A stretch of DNA of 64,000 nt, taken from NCBI RefSeq assembly GCF_918731615.1, contig NZ_OU957226.1, forward strand, positions 2,667,501 through 2,731,500, in the 5' to 3' direction. Within the stretch, counting starts at the first letter, position 1, and each line of letters starts with the position of its first letter. Both the position numbers and the translations under genes were made by a program. Shown here one piece after another: positions 20,925-29,422 of the stretch. Source of the DNA: Flavobacterium sp. CECT 9288. Its GTDB lineage: Bacteria > Bacteroidota > Bacteroidia > Flavobacteriales > Flavobacteriaceae. Below the pieces are notes generated by a model. That model ran no database searches. It saw only the letters and a program-made list of their open reading frames with translations, and was not told where the DNA came from.

Positions 20925-20976
20925 TTTACTTAATTTTAATCTTGTTATATATTAATTTTTATTTCCTACTTACTTG

Positions 20977-21048
20977 AGCCAACTACGGGAATTGAACCCG
21001 TGACCTCTTCCTTACCAAGGAAGCACTCTACCTCTGAGCTAAGTCGGC
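20977..21048 (-). tRNA. tRNA-Thr (GGT anticodon)
   Basis: 72-base cloverleaf: acceptor GCCGACT/AGTTGGC, anticodon arm CTTCC-TTGGTAA-GGAAG, TPsiC ACGGG-TTCAATT-CCCGT. CCA not encoded. Confidence 0.95.
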
Positions 21049-21125
21049 AGAACCTCTTATCAAAGAGCTCGAATTACAATTTTTAAATTTTTCAATTCAA
21101 AAAAAACACAATTCAAGTTTTCTAG

Positions 21126-21206
21126 TGGGGAGAGCAGGATTCGAACCTGCGAAGTTCACACAGCAGATTTACAGTCTGCCCTCGTTGGCCGCTTGAGTAT
21201 CTCCCC
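21126..21206 (-). tRNA. tRNA-Tyr (GTA anticodon)
   Basis: 81-base class II tRNA with a long variable arm: acceptor GGGGAGA/TCTCCCC, anticodon loop CTGTAAA, TPsiC GCAGG-TTCGAAT-CCTGC. Confidence 0.95.
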
Positions 21207-21237
21207 AACTTTTTTTATTTTATACCTCAATAATTTG

Positions 21238-21311
21238 AGCCGGCGGAGGGACTCGAACCCACGACCTGCTGATTACAAATCAGCTGCTCTAGCCAACTGA
21301 GCTACGCTGGC
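21238..21311 (-). tRNA. tRNA-Thr (TGT anticodon)
   Basis: 74-base cloverleaf: acceptor GCCAGCG/CGCCGGC, anticodon arm CTGAT-TTGTAAT-CAG, TPsiC GTGGG-TTCGAGT-CCCTC. It reads ACA codons and complements the GGT isoacceptor nearby. Confidence 0.95.
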
Positions 21312-21317
21312 AAATCA

Positions 21318-21348
21318 ATAAAAAAAGTCCGCTATTTCTAACGGACTG
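21318..21348 (-). terminator. terminator after hpf
   Basis: AGTCCG pairs with CGGACT around a 10-base loop, followed on the minus strand by T7. It separates the hpf unit from the tRNA cluster. Confidence 0.75.
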
Positions 21349-21401
21349 CAAATGTATAGATTTTATCTCTCAATCAAAACATTTTTTGAAAAAAATTTAT
21401 A

Positions 21402-21704
21402 TTAAATATGAGAACTAATCTTTTCTTTTCTCTTGAGCAACATTCGCTCTAGAGATTCCGAAGATAACTCTATCGCTTCTTCAAAGGTTTTACACTGCTT
21501 TTTGACCAGAAATTCATCACCAGGAACAATTATTTTTACTTCGGCAATTTTATTTTCCTTTTCGCTAGTTTTTTCTACTTTCAAAAAAACATCCGACGAC
21601 ACCACCTTGTCATAGTACTTTTCTAACTTATCCAATCTTTCTTGAATAAAATCAACTAGCTTCTTGTCAACTGTAAAGTTAACTGCATGTACACTTACCT
21701 TCAT
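21402..21704 (-). CDS. hpf: short ribosome hibernation-promoting factor
   Basis: HPF/RaiA-family protein that binds the 30S subunit in stationary phase. 100 residues, the short form without the C-terminal dimerisation domain. Family features: VSVHAVNFTVDKKLVDFIQERLDKLEKYY and TFEEAIELSSESLERMLLKRKEK. It lies 20 bases after xerC and is probably co-transcribed with it. Confidence 0.9.
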   Translation of the reverse strand: MKVSVHAVNFTVDKKLVDFIQERLDKLEKYYDKVVSSDVFLKVEKTSEKENKIAEVKIIVPGDEFLVKKQCKTFEEAIELSSESLERMLLKRKEKISSHI

Positions 21705-21724
21705 GATCTTCTTTATTTAATGGT

Positions 21725-22630
21725 TCAAATTTTATTTTTACTTTCTCGAGGATGAGCCTTTGCATATACGTTTTTCAACTCAGCTAAACTGTTATGGGTA
21801 TAAACTTGCGTAGAAGCTAAACTCGAGTGACCAAGCAACTCTTTTACTGAGTTTAAATCAGCTCCGTTATTTAATAAATGTGTAGCGAAAGTATGTCTTA
21901 GAATATGCGGACTCTTTTTTACCTTCTCTGATATGTTACTAAAGTACGAATTTATTAATCGATACACAAAGGAATTACTTAATTTATCTCCTTTTTTAGT
22001 TAGAAAAAAAAACTCCTCATCATTAATCATAACTAGCGTTCTTCTTTCTTCTTGATAACGAGATATTTGATCTTTAAGTATAGGCAACAATGGAACTATT
22101 CGCTCTTTATTTCGTTTTCCTAATACTTTTATAGTGTTGTTTGACAAATTTACATCTGAATTTTTTAAATGTATTAACTCCGTCCGGCGAACACCGGTAG
22201 CATAAAACAACTCTACAACTAGAGCATTTCTTATTTGCTCAAAACCTTCAGCATGCTGGGTTCCAAACAAAAGATTTTGCATTTCATTTTCCGAAAAAGG
22301 TATTTGTACTTTTTTAGCCGTTTTGAGAGCTTTATGTTTTAGCAAAGGGCTTATCTCAATTTGCTTTATCTTCATTAAAAATTTAAAGTAGGCTTTAAGG
22401 GAAGCTACTTTACGATTGACAGAACTATTCGAAACCGACATATCCACTAGTGAGACTATCCAGTTTCTTATTTGAACATAATGAACATGATCTATAGTTT
22501 CTTGGTCAAATTCTTTTTTAATGTATTCCGAAAATGAATCCACATCCACACAATAAGCCATAATGGTGTGTGCTGAATATTTTTTCTCCAAGGTGAGATA
22601 ATCTCGAAATGCATCTTTATTAGTAGTCAT
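21725..22630 (-). CDS. tyrosine recombinase, XerC/XerD-like
   Basis: Chromosome-dimer resolution recombinase by position and family. 301 residues: N-terminal SAM-like core-binding domain (1-100) and a catalytic domain with Arg148 (ATGVRRTEL), Lys172, His242 and Arg245 (PHILRHTFATHLL), His268 (LLGHSS) and Tyr277 (TQVYTH). The conserved order rpsU-xer-hpf points to a core gene rather than a mobile integrase. The ATG directly follows the T-run of the rpsU terminator, leaving essentially no leader; translation or transcription of this gene may therefore depend on the hairpin. Confidence 0.92.
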   Translation of the reverse strand: MTTNKDAFRDYLTLEKKYSAHTIMAYCVDVDSFSEYIKKEFDQETIDHVHYVQIRNWIVSLVDMSVSNSSVNRKVASLKAYFKFLMKIKQIEISPLLKHKALKTAKKVQIPFSENEMQNLLFGTQHAEGFEQIRNALVVELFYATGVRRTELIHLKNSDVNLSNNTIKVLGKRNKERIVPLLPILKDQISRYQEERRTLVMINDEEFFFLTKKGDKLSNSFVYRLINSYFSNISEKVKKSPHILRHTFATHLLNNGADLNSVKELLGHSSLASTQVYTHNSLAELKNVYAKAHPRESKNKI

Positions 22631-22631
22631 A

Positions 22632-22680
22632 AAAAAACCGTTAGCATCAAAGTTATTAAATTTTGATGACTAACGGTTTT
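22632..22680 (-). terminator. rpsU terminator abutting the xerC start
   Basis: AAAACCGTTAG and a second ATCAAA/TTTGAT arm form a long hairpin followed on the minus strand by T7. The last T is immediately followed by the ATG of the recombinase gene. Confidence 0.8.
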
Positions 22681-22698
22681 ATTTTTCTGTAAAATAGA

Positions 22699-22893
22699 TT
22701 AACTCTCTAAGTTATCTCTCATATTTTGGATATAAGCCGCTTTTTGAATTTTGATTCTATTCGTTACTGAAGGTTTAATAAAAGCAGTACGCGCTCTTAA
22801 TTGACGAACAGTTCCTGTTTTATCAAATTTTCTTTTGTAACGTTTTAACGCTCTATCGATATTTTCTCCGTCTTTAATTGGTATAATTAACAT
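22699..22893 (-). CDS. rpsU: 30S ribosomal protein S21 (bS21)
   Basis: Small basic protein near the 3' end of 16S rRNA, 64 residues, with the family pattern KDGENIDRALKRYKRKFDKTG. In Flavobacteriia, published work describes bS21 as helping to hide the anti-Shine-Dalgarno sequence and as controlling its own synthesis through a strong Shine-Dalgarno sequence; this copy has just such a site. It has its own promoter and terminator. Confidence 0.96.
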   Translation of the reverse strand: MLIIPIKDGENIDRALKRYKRKFDKTGTVRQLRARTAFIKPSVTNRIKIQKAAYIQNMRDNLES

Positions 22894-22901
22894 AATATAG
22901 A

Positions 22902-22913
22902 CACCCCCTTTCT
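22902..22913 (-). promoter_or_regulatory. extended Shine-Dalgarno sequence of rpsU
   Basis: AGAAAGGGGGTG on the minus strand, 8 bases before the ATG. It can pair over all 12 positions with the conserved 16S tail (one G-U pair). Other genes in this window lack such a sequence, so it fits the described autoregulation of bS21 in Flavobacteriia. Confidence 0.85.
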
Positions 22914-22921
22914 TTAGGCTG

Positions 22922-22929
22922 CAAAAGTA
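22922..22929 (-). promoter_or_regulatory. promoter -7 box of rpsU
   Basis: TACTTTTG on the minus strand matches TAnnTTTG, about 28 bases before the ATG, placing the Shine-Dalgarno sequence within the predicted leader. Confidence 0.65.
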
Positions 22930-23025
22930 GACATTATTTTTACTTTATCGCTATTTATTGTTATTTATTTTGAGTGTGCCGGCAAGGAAGTATTTTTTAT
23001 CTATTGAAATACTATCTTTTTGCCG

Positions 23026-23089
23026 TCAGGCTATGCGCTACAATCTTTATTTACTGCTACGCATCCATAAAGGATTTCCACTTCTATCC
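23026..23089 (-). repeat. dispersed intergenic repeat, copy 1 (minus)
   Basis: On the minus strand it begins GATAGAAGTGGAAATCCTTT and ends AAAGATTGTAGCGCATAGC, the same ends as the copies at 30881 and 42205. The interior differs. Confidence 0.7.
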
Positions 23090-23094
23090 TTCAC

Positions 23095-23127
23095 ACAAAA
23101 AAAGAGCCTTGAAAAACAAGACTCTTA
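23095..23127 (-). terminator. terminator of the acyl-CoA dehydrogenase gene
   Basis: AAGAGcCTTG pairs with CAAGaCTCTT around AAAAA; on the minus strand T7 follows. It lies about 40 bases after the stop codon. Confidence 0.75.
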
Positions 23128-23168
23128 CTAATATTTATAACTCGTGCCGTACACATGAGGGAACCAAA

Positions 23169-24338
23169 CTATTTTACAGCCGGCTCATAATTTTGATTAT
23201 CAATGATCATTTTTCCTAAAATTTCTTTTAAGATTTCAGATGTTCCTCCACCAATAGGCCCTAAACGACTATCTCTAAACAAACGTGCTAATGGATACTC
23301 TTCCATGTAACCGTAGCCTCCAAGCATTTGCAAACAACTGTAAATGGTTTCATCAGCTACTTTTGTCGATTTTAACTTTGCCATTGTTGCTTCTTTAACC
23401 ACATACTCCCCTTTATCAAGACGGGCTACTGCAGCATAATTGAAAATTTTACAATGCTCAACCTCCGTTGCATGTTCAACAAGCGTATGTCTTAATGCTT
23501 GAAACTTACTGATTTTTTTACCAAAAGCCTCACGTTGAGACATATATTCAATAGTATAATCAATAGCATATTCACCTCTAGCATGCGCATTGATTGCCAT
23601 AATTAAACGCTCTAAAGCAAAATGCTGCATGATGTACGGAAATCCTTTTCCTTCTTCACCCATTAAATTTTCAGCAGGGATTTCTACATTATCAAAAGCA
23701 ATCTCTGCTGTATCCGATGCTCTCCAGCCTAGTTTATCAAGTTTTGAAGCTGATATTCCCTTAAGACTTGTATCCATTAAGAAAATACTAATTCCCTTGT
23801 TACCAAGTTCTGGGTTTGTCTTGGCAGCCACAATGTAATAATCGGCATAAACACCATTTGTGATAAATGTTTTCGAACCATTAATCACATATTTGTCACC
23901 TTTTTTCACGGCATTAGTTCGCATTCCCGCAACATCACTACCTCCAAAAGGCTCCGAGATACATAAAGCACCTATTTTCTTTCCAGCGATACTTGGCACT
24001 AAGTAGTCTTGTTTAATTCTTTCGTCACCCTCAGCATTTAAGTGTGTCATAGCCAAATAAGCATGAGCCCACATGGCTGCTGCAAAACCAGATGATTTTA
24101 TTTTTTGTAATTCCTCAAGGAAAATAACCGTGTAAAATAAGTCTAAACCAAGACCTCCGTATGCCTCTGGGTAAGCAATACCAAAATAACCCATTTCCCC
24201 GAATTTCTCCCAAATAAAGCGCTCTATTGTTCCTGTTTTTTCCCATTTCTCAATGTGCGGAACCACTTCTTTTTGTAAAAAACCTTTTAAACTTTCTCTA
24301 AATGCTTGGTGCTCCTCTGTGAAGTAAATTGAATTCAT
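23169..24338 (-). CDS. acyl-CoA dehydrogenase family protein
   Basis: FAD-dependent alpha,beta-dehydrogenation of an acyl-CoA; exact substrate unknown. 389 residues with FAD-binding elements ALCISEPFGGSDVAGM (about 124-139), FITNG, and QMLGGYGYMEEYPLARLFRD. At the position of the usual MCAD-type base (IYEGT) the sequence has IGGGT, so that glutamate is missing. A glutamate at 243 in ALERLIMA matches the position used, from memory, by isovaleryl- and long-chain acyl-CoA dehydrogenases. Monocistronic with its own terminator. Confidence 0.9.
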   Translation of the reverse strand: MNSIYFTEEHQAFRESLKGFLQKEVVPHIEKWEKTGTIERFIWEKFGEMGYFGIAYPEAYGGLGLDLFYTVIFLEELQKIKSSGFAAAMWAHAYLAMTHLNAEGDERIKQDYLVPSIAGKKIGALCISEPFGGSDVAGMRTNAVKKGDKYVINGSKTFITNGVYADYYIVAAKTNPELGNKGISIFLMDTSLKGISASKLDKLGWRASDTAEIAFDNVEIPAENLMGEEGKGFPYIMQHFALERLIMAINAHARGEYAIDYTIEYMSQREAFGKKISKFQALRHTLVEHATEVEHCKIFNYAAVARLDKGEYVVKEATMAKLKSTKVADETIYSCLQMLGGYGYMEEYPLARLFRDSRLGPIGGGTSEILKEILGKMIIDNQNYEPAVK

Positions 24339-24500
24339 ATGTTTTTTTCTTTTTTAACAAATTTTAGATTGGTAGAAACTAGATATAAAGTCAGTTTCTG
24401 GATAAGTGGCAAAAAATCAAAATTGGAAAGAACAATAAAATTACGTTTGTACAAATTATGATAAAAAAAACGCACTTTTTATTCTAGTTTTTTGATAGTT

Positions 24501-25397
24501 CTATTTAAAGTCCAAATATAAGGCAATTATTTTTGCTTTATCAACAGGAAATCCCTTAATTTTTGTTAAATCCTCAATATTTTTTATGTTTCCATTCATA
24601 CTTCTGTAGGTGATGATTTCTTTCGCAAGCGCGTATCTAAAGTAATGAAACTGGCTAAGCTCTTTTAAAGACGCATTATTAATGTCAATTTTCTTAGTAT
24701 TAGGAAGCACTCCAACTTTAAAATGAATATTTAATTTCTCTATAACTTCTGGAGACAGCCCCCATATCTCATCCATTTGCTCCATTGAGACAAACCCTCC
24801 AAGAGTTTCTTTTTGTTTCAAAATTCGGGAAGAAATAGCATCTCCTATTCCGTAGACCTTCATCAAAGCTTCTTTATCAGCTTGATTGATATCTAATACT
24901 GAAACCTTTTCTTTTTTGGCGAAAGCCTGATACTCCTGATTTTTATATTCTTTATAAGTAGTAGTGCTTTTTTTATACCCAACCCAATTAGGAAACTTAA
25001 ACAAAGGAGATATAGATTCAAGTAATGAATCTGAAATTTGTGTAACACGCTGGAATTCCTCTGGAGAATTTACAAATTTATTCTGCTTTCTAAAAGCAAG
25101 TAACCTGTCTATTTCTTGTGTAGACATCCCTAATTTATAGCCTTTGTAATCTGAAATGAAATTGGGATTAAATGCATATTGTTGCTTTGGTATATTTTCA
25201 TTAACATTCTTCTCATAATCCAAAGTTGACTGCAACGCAATCCACTGTAACTCCTGTGGTGACTGTTTAATAGTAGTACTAAAATCATAACAATAATAGC
25301 ATATTTGTAAAAAAATAATGATGGTAAATAACACTATAATTCCAAGACGTTGTTCTTTATTGAACTTTAAAAAGGATTCAAAAGTTTTGAAGTTCAT
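24501..25397 (-). CDS. helix-hairpin-helix protein (ComEA-like) with one membrane anchor
   Basis: 298 residues. One N-terminal membrane segment (about 18-37, LGIIVLFTIIIFLQICYYC) precedes an outward region with three helix-hairpin-helix repeats: about 75-135, 168-226 (VLDINQADKEALMKVYGIG) and 237-296 (IDINNASLKELSQFHYF). Such proteins bind double-stranded DNA without sequence preference, as ComEA does in DNA uptake. A role in DNA import or envelope-associated DNA binding is inference. No competence genes are adjacent. Confidence 0.82.
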   Translation of the reverse strand: MNFKTFESFLKFNKEQRLGIIVLFTIIIFLQICYYCYDFSTTIKQSPQELQWIALQSTLDYEKNVNENIPKQQYAFNPNFISDYKGYKLGMSTQEIDRLLAFRKQNKFVNSPEEFQRVTQISDSLLESISPLFKFPNWVGYKKSTTTYKEYKNQEYQAFAKKEKVSVLDINQADKEALMKVYGIGDAISSRILKQKETLGGFVSMEQMDEIWGLSPEVIEKLNIHFKVGVLPNTKKIDINNASLKELSQFHYFRYALAKEIITYRSMNGNIKNIEDLTKIKGFPVDKAKIIALYLDFK

Positions 25398-25570
25398 AAT
25401 TTGATTGAAATCTTTAAAAGTTAAATAAATATAAAAATAAAAAAAATATAGAATCTATCCTTAAACAACATGAGTATTTAGAACAAAAATATAAGAGTAA
25501 TTATAATAAATCGACAAAAAAGAGCTGAAAAAGGATATTAAACTATTTTTTATGAGTTAAAAATCAATTA

Positions 25571-25604
25571 TTGTTTTTATTTTTTATAAAAAACAATACA
25601 TTTG
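25571..25604 (+). promoter_or_regulatory. promoter of the APC permease gene
   Basis: TTG at 25571-25573 and TACATTTG at 25597-25604 are separated by 23 bases, within the range described for Flavobacterium promoters. The ATG lies 30 bases downstream. Confidence 0.65.
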
Positions 25605-25634
25605 GAGCTTAATAACTTAAAACATTAAACAACC

Positions 25635-27101
25635 ATGTCAATTTGGAGAGTTAAACCAGTATCAGCTTTTGAAGCTGATATGAAAAAAAGTCAATTAAAA
25701 AGAGTTTTAGGAAAGTGGAGTCTTACTGCAATTGGTATTGGAGCAATTATCGGAGGAGGAATATTTGTTCTTACAGGTACTGGAGCCTATAATCATGCTG
25801 GTCCAGCACTAGCGCTTTCATTTGTAATTGCAGGTATTGCCTGTGTATTTGCAGCATTATGTTATTCAGAATTTGCTTCTATTTTACCTGTTGAAGGATC
25901 TGCTTACGCTTATGCATATGGAACTATTGGAGAAATATTTGCTTGGATAATCGGTTGGGGATTAATATTAGAATACGCAATGGGATCTATGACGGTCGCC
26001 GTTTCGTGGTCAGGATATTTTAATAAAATGCTCAAAATGTTTGGAGTTCAACTCCCGGAATGGCTAACTGCAGATCCAGCTAGTTACACTGGTGAAGGTT
26101 TTTCTATGAACTTACCTGCTTTTTTAATTGTACTTTTAGTAATTTCATTACTAATTAAAGGAACTGAAAAGGCAGCTAGTGCTAACAACTTTATTGTAAT
26201 TTTAAAAGTATCTGCAGTAATTTTTGTTATTATTGCTGGAGCATTTTTTATAGATGTAGACAACTGGACACCATTTATCCCTGAAGTACAAACCATTATT
26301 GTTGACGAAAAACCGCATCAAGCGTATGGAATTAATGGAGTTATTTCTGGAGCAGCGGCTATTTTCTTTGCTTATGTAGGTTTTGATGCTGTTTCTACTC
26401 AAGCAGGTGAAGCAATCAACCCTAAGAAAGATGTGCCATTTGCAATTATTGCATCGTTATTAGTATGTACTATTCTATATATATTGGTTTCTTTAGTTTT
26501 AACTGGTATGATTAGCTACCAAGATTTCAATCCACTAGGAAAATATCCTGAAGCGATAAAAGCTCCTGTTGCTTACGCATTTGATATTGCTGGTCAAGCT
26601 TGGGCTGGTTACATTATTACCATTGCTGCTACTGTAGGTTTAATATCAGTATTAATGGTAATGATCATGGGACAATCTCGTATATTTTTAGGAATGTCAA
26701 AAGATGGATTAATCCCACCTGTATTCTCAAAAATCAATCCATTATCTGGAACTCCTAAAACAAACTTGATGATTTTAGGTGGATTTATTGCCACTGTTGC
26801 TGCCTTTACACCTATTAGTAAACTAGCAGAAATGACAAGTTTTGGTACTTTATTTGCCTTTACAATGGTATGTATTGCAGTATGGATGCTTAGAGTTAAA
26901 CAACCAGAATTAGTTCGTACATTTAAAGTTCCTGCTTTACCAGTAATTGCTATTTGTGGAATTGCAATCAACACTTGGTTGATGATTAATTTAAGTATTC
27001 AAGCTCAATTATTCTCACTTGGATGGTTAGCAATTGGAATTCTGATTTATTTCCTTTACGGAAAACGAAATTCGAAATTGAACAATGACATACAAGAATA
27101 A
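25635..27101 (+). CDS. APC-family amino acid permease
   Basis: Inner-membrane transporter of 488 residues with about 12 hydrophobic segments. The first unwound helix has the APC signature GIGAIIGGGIFVLTG; further motifs GPALALSFVIAG, YAYAYGTIGEI and FFAYVGFDAVSTQAGEAINPKKD resemble the cationic amino acid transporter (CAT/YfnA) branch. The substrate cannot be fixed from sequence. Own promoter and terminator, so monocistronic. Confidence 0.9.
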   Translation: MSIWRVKPVSAFEADMKKSQLKRVLGKWSLTAIGIGAIIGGGIFVLTGTGAYNHAGPALALSFVIAGIACVFAALCYSEFASILPVEGSAYAYAYGTIGEIFAWIIGWGLILEYAMGSMTVAVSWSGYFNKMLKMFGVQLPEWLTADPASYTGEGFSMNLPAFLIVLLVISLLIKGTEKAASANNFIVILKVSAVIFVIIAGAFFIDVDNWTPFIPEVQTIIVDEKPHQAYGINGVISGAAAIFFAYVGFDAVSTQAGEAINPKKDVPFAIIASLLVCTILYILVSLVLTGMISYQDFNPLGKYPEAIKAPVAYAFDIAGQAWAGYIITIAATVGLISVLMVMIMGQSRIFLGMSKDGLIPPVFSKINPLSGTPKTNLMILGGFIATVAAFTPISKLAEMTSFGTLFAFTMVCIAVWMLRVKQPELVRTFKVPALPVIAICGIAINTWLMINLSIQAQLFSLGWLAIGILIYFLYGKRNSKLNNDIQE

Positions 27102-27108
27102 AAACAAG

Positions 27109-27140
27109 AAAGGCTCCTTTTAACTAAGGAGCCTTTTTTT
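27109..27140 (+). terminator. terminator of the permease gene
   Basis: AAGGCTCCTT pairs with AAGGAGCCTT around a 6-base loop and is followed by T7. The T-run just overlaps the stop region of the convergent PspC gene. Confidence 0.88.
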
Positions 27141-27366
27141 ATAGATCAAAAACAGAAGTACGCTTAGCGCGAATGAGATCTTTTAATTTCATCCAGAATG
27201 CTAGCGTAAGATATACTGCAAACCACAACCCTACTGTTACAAAGGATAAGTATATAAAGAACAGACGAACACTACTGGCACGCATTCCTAAAGTGTCTGC
27301 TAACCTAGAAGACACATGAAACCCGTGTTTCTCGAAAAAAAATTTTAGCTTTAAAATTGCTGACAT
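27139..27366 (-). CDS. PspC domain protein, short form
   Basis: 75 residues with a PspC-like core (SRLADTLGMRASSVRLFFIYLSFVTVGLWFAVYLTLAFWM): a short amphipathic part followed by one or two membrane segments. PspC proteins take part in envelope-stress sensing, but this one lacks a partner gene here. An in-frame GTG at 27387 was rejected because it lies in the promoter -7 box; the ATG at 27366 was used. Confidence 0.78.
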   Translation of the reverse strand: MSAILKLKFFFEKHGFHVSSRLADTLGMRASSVRLFFIYLSFVTVGLWFAVYLTLAFWMKLKDLIRAKRTSVFDL

Positions 27367-27386
27367 AATACTTGAGTATAGAAACA

Positions 27387-27394
27387 CAAAATTA
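27387..27394 (-). promoter_or_regulatory. promoter -7 box of the PspC gene
   Basis: TAATTTTG on the minus strand, matching TAnnTTTG, 20 bases before the chosen ATG. Confidence 0.55.
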
Positions 27395-27423
27395 CAATTA
27401 TTATCACATGTACTTATACATAA

Positions 27424-28695
27424 TTATTTGTTTTTAAGCAAATCAGTGCCAATACTACATTGTAAACACTTACTTTGATTACAATACTCATTTTTTAATT
27501 GCAAAAGAGTTTGTGTGTCAAAAGCATTTTTTGATTTGATCCCAAATGAACTAAACTTATCAATAATTGAATTCTTTTCGGGTGTGATTTCTTTGAGAAG
27601 GTTAATAAAATCTTCGGAAACCTCTTTACCTAAACTTTTAAAATAGGCAAACTGCAGAGGTATTATAGTATTAATTACAATCAAATCAATAAACGATTTA
27701 GAGAGTGCTTTTCTCTTTTTAGGACTCGCTTTATCAAACTGGTAATGTGTACTCCAATATTCTGAAGAAGTGATTTGAAATAAACTATAACAATTTTGCA
27801 GAGACTTTAGAGTACTAATTTTCGAAAATAAATTTTGTTGTAAATGAAACAAATTACATAATTGAGACAGTCTTATGGTAGGAAAATTATCAGGGCGATG
27901 TTTAAAAAACTGAACCGGCTCTATAATTTCTTTTTCAATTTGGTATTTATGAAGTAAATAAAAATACCTGAACTTTAAATCCTTAAAGTAATTATCTTCT
28001 TTTTCTGTATCTAATAATCCAGCGGTACCAAAAAGTAAAGCTTCTAGATTTTCAACTTCAAAACTTTCTTTTCTTATGATAGCAAATGGAATAGATTGTG
28101 CTATCGTTAAAAAAGTATCACCATTAGTGTTAAGCCCAAAATTCTTGGCTAGAAGACAAAACAAAACCGCTTCCCAATCTTGATTAGTTTGCTTCAACAT
28201 TTCAAAAATAGTTTTGGATTTACGTTCTAAACGTTCAAAAAACAACCGTTCTTGCCAATTATTTAGAACAAAATCATCAACTTGATTGATTTGCTTCTCA
28301 CAAAAAATCCATGATTTAGGAGCAACCAGAGATTGATAGTTGCTAAGAATAGAAGAATCAACAAAATTTTTTAGCTCCAATACTGGAATTTCGGTGTTAT
28401 TTTTCCTGAAAATTTCGGTGTCATGTTCCCAAACAACATGCAAAATAACACTGTCATAGGCATCATCTTTTTCATGATGATGTACATACCAATCTGAAGA
28501 TTTTATATGTATTTCAATATTTCCCGCCCATTTTTGACCCTCAATCATTATCTGAGCGTTAAAAAAATCTGGTCCAGAAAGTTCAAGATATTGTCCTGAG
28601 TGGATAATATTCAAAGACTCACCTTGTTGCGTTTTTAAATCGAGGACGTTGAATTTCTTAAACTTCCAAATATAATGAAGAAAATCTTCTTTCAT
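27424..28695 (-). CDS. DUF2851 family protein
   Basis: 423 residues, cytoplasmic, no signal peptide. The N-terminal pattern EDFLHYIWKFKKFN ... LSGPDFFNAQIMIEGQKWAGNIEIHIKSSDW is diagnostic of DUF2851, a Bacteroidota/Chlorobi family of unknown function. The C-terminus has a possible metal-binding Cys cluster (CNQSKCLQCSIG). A nuclease-like fold has been suggested for similar N-terminal patterns, but I cannot support a function from sequence alone. Confidence 0.85.
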   Translation of the reverse strand: MKEDFLHYIWKFKKFNVLDLKTQQGESLNIIHSGQYLELSGPDFFNAQIMIEGQKWAGNIEIHIKSSDWYVHHHEKDDAYDSVILHVVWEHDTEIFRKNNTEIPVLELKNFVDSSILSNYQSLVAPKSWIFCEKQINQVDDFVLNNWQERLFFERLERKSKTIFEMLKQTNQDWEAVLFCLLAKNFGLNTNGDTFLTIAQSIPFAIIRKESFEVENLEALLFGTAGLLDTEKEDNYFKDLKFRYFYLLHKYQIEKEIIEPVQFFKHRPDNFPTIRLSQLCNLFHLQQNLFSKISTLKSLQNCYSLFQITSSEYWSTHYQFDKASPKKRKALSKSFIDLIVINTIIPLQFAYFKSLGKEVSEDFINLLKEITPEKNSIIDKFSSFGIKSKNAFDTQTLLQLKNEYCNQSKCLQCSIGTDLLKNK

Positions 28696-28783
28696 ACTTT
28701 TTATATTTCACATTACACTAAAGTAATGAAAATATTCTACTTACAAGTATAAAAATAACAGCTACAAAACTGGAGTAAAACTT

Positions 28784-29266
28784 TTATTTCATCAAATACA
28801 ATTGCGCACAAGCACGAGCATCGGACAGCGCTTCATGGTGATTAAGCTCTATATTCATTTCGCGACAACAATCACTTAGTTTTGTAGGCTTCAATCCTTT
28901 GCTTCGGTATATTTTGACCGTACATTCCCATCGATCTGCGATATTTAAATCCGAATAATCCAAGTAATTATTCGCCATGGACTTAGCCAAAACATTCCGA
29001 TCAAAACTCTCGTTATGTGCTACAATTACACGATTACAAAGCCTTTTGTGAATTTCAGGATATATTTCAGCAAAAGTCTTTGCGTACTCTGTATCGTATG
29101 GATGAATTCCATGCACTTGAATTGTGTATGGGGAATAATAATTATTAGGTGGCTGTATCAAGGTAACAAATTCATCAACAATAATACCGTTTTCAACAGT
29201 TACAATACCTACAGAACAAGGGTGATAACCAATTGCTGTTTCAAAATCTATTGCAGTAAAAGTCAC
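28784..29266 (-). CDS. DEDDh 3'-5' exonuclease, DnaQ/PolC-like
   Basis: 160 residues, a single exonuclease domain. ExoI motif AIDFETA gives the Asp/Glu pair, ExoII is HNESFDRNVL, and ExoIII is HHEALSDARACAQL with the DEDDh His and Asp. It is a stand-alone domain, likely acting in DNA repair or RNA turnover rather than as the replicative proofreading subunit. Translation seems to start at GTG, with no better ATG. Confidence 0.88.
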   Translation of the reverse strand: MTFTAIDFETAIGYHPCSVGIVTVENGIIVDEFVTLIQPPNNYYSPYTIQVHGIHPYDTEYAKTFAEIYPEIHKRLCNRVIVAHNESFDRNVLAKSMANNYLDYSDLNIADRWECTVKIYRSKGLKPTKLSDCCREMNIELNHHEALSDARACAQLYLMK

Positions 29267-29368
29267 TATAATTCTCTATTAAGGTTACATTTACAAAAAT
29301 ACATCAAAAATAAGTTCCTGAAACTCAAAAACCCTTTTAACCTGTTCATAAAACGACTGCATCAAAAC

Positions 29369-29400
29369 AAAAAAGCCTACATTGTAAAAACAAAGTAGGC
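29369..29400 (-). terminator. terminator of the cysteine/cystathionine synthase gene
   Basis: GCCTAC pairs with GTAGGC and an inner TTTG/CAAT part; on the minus strand T6 follows. Confidence 0.75.
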
Positions 29401-29422
29401 CTCAAATGCTATTATTAACTAT

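Noticed and set aside
21725..22630. Phage or island integrase
   Set aside because: Although the gene is next to tRNAs, the order rpsU-xer-hpf is a conserved core arrangement and no attachment repeats or phage genes were seen.
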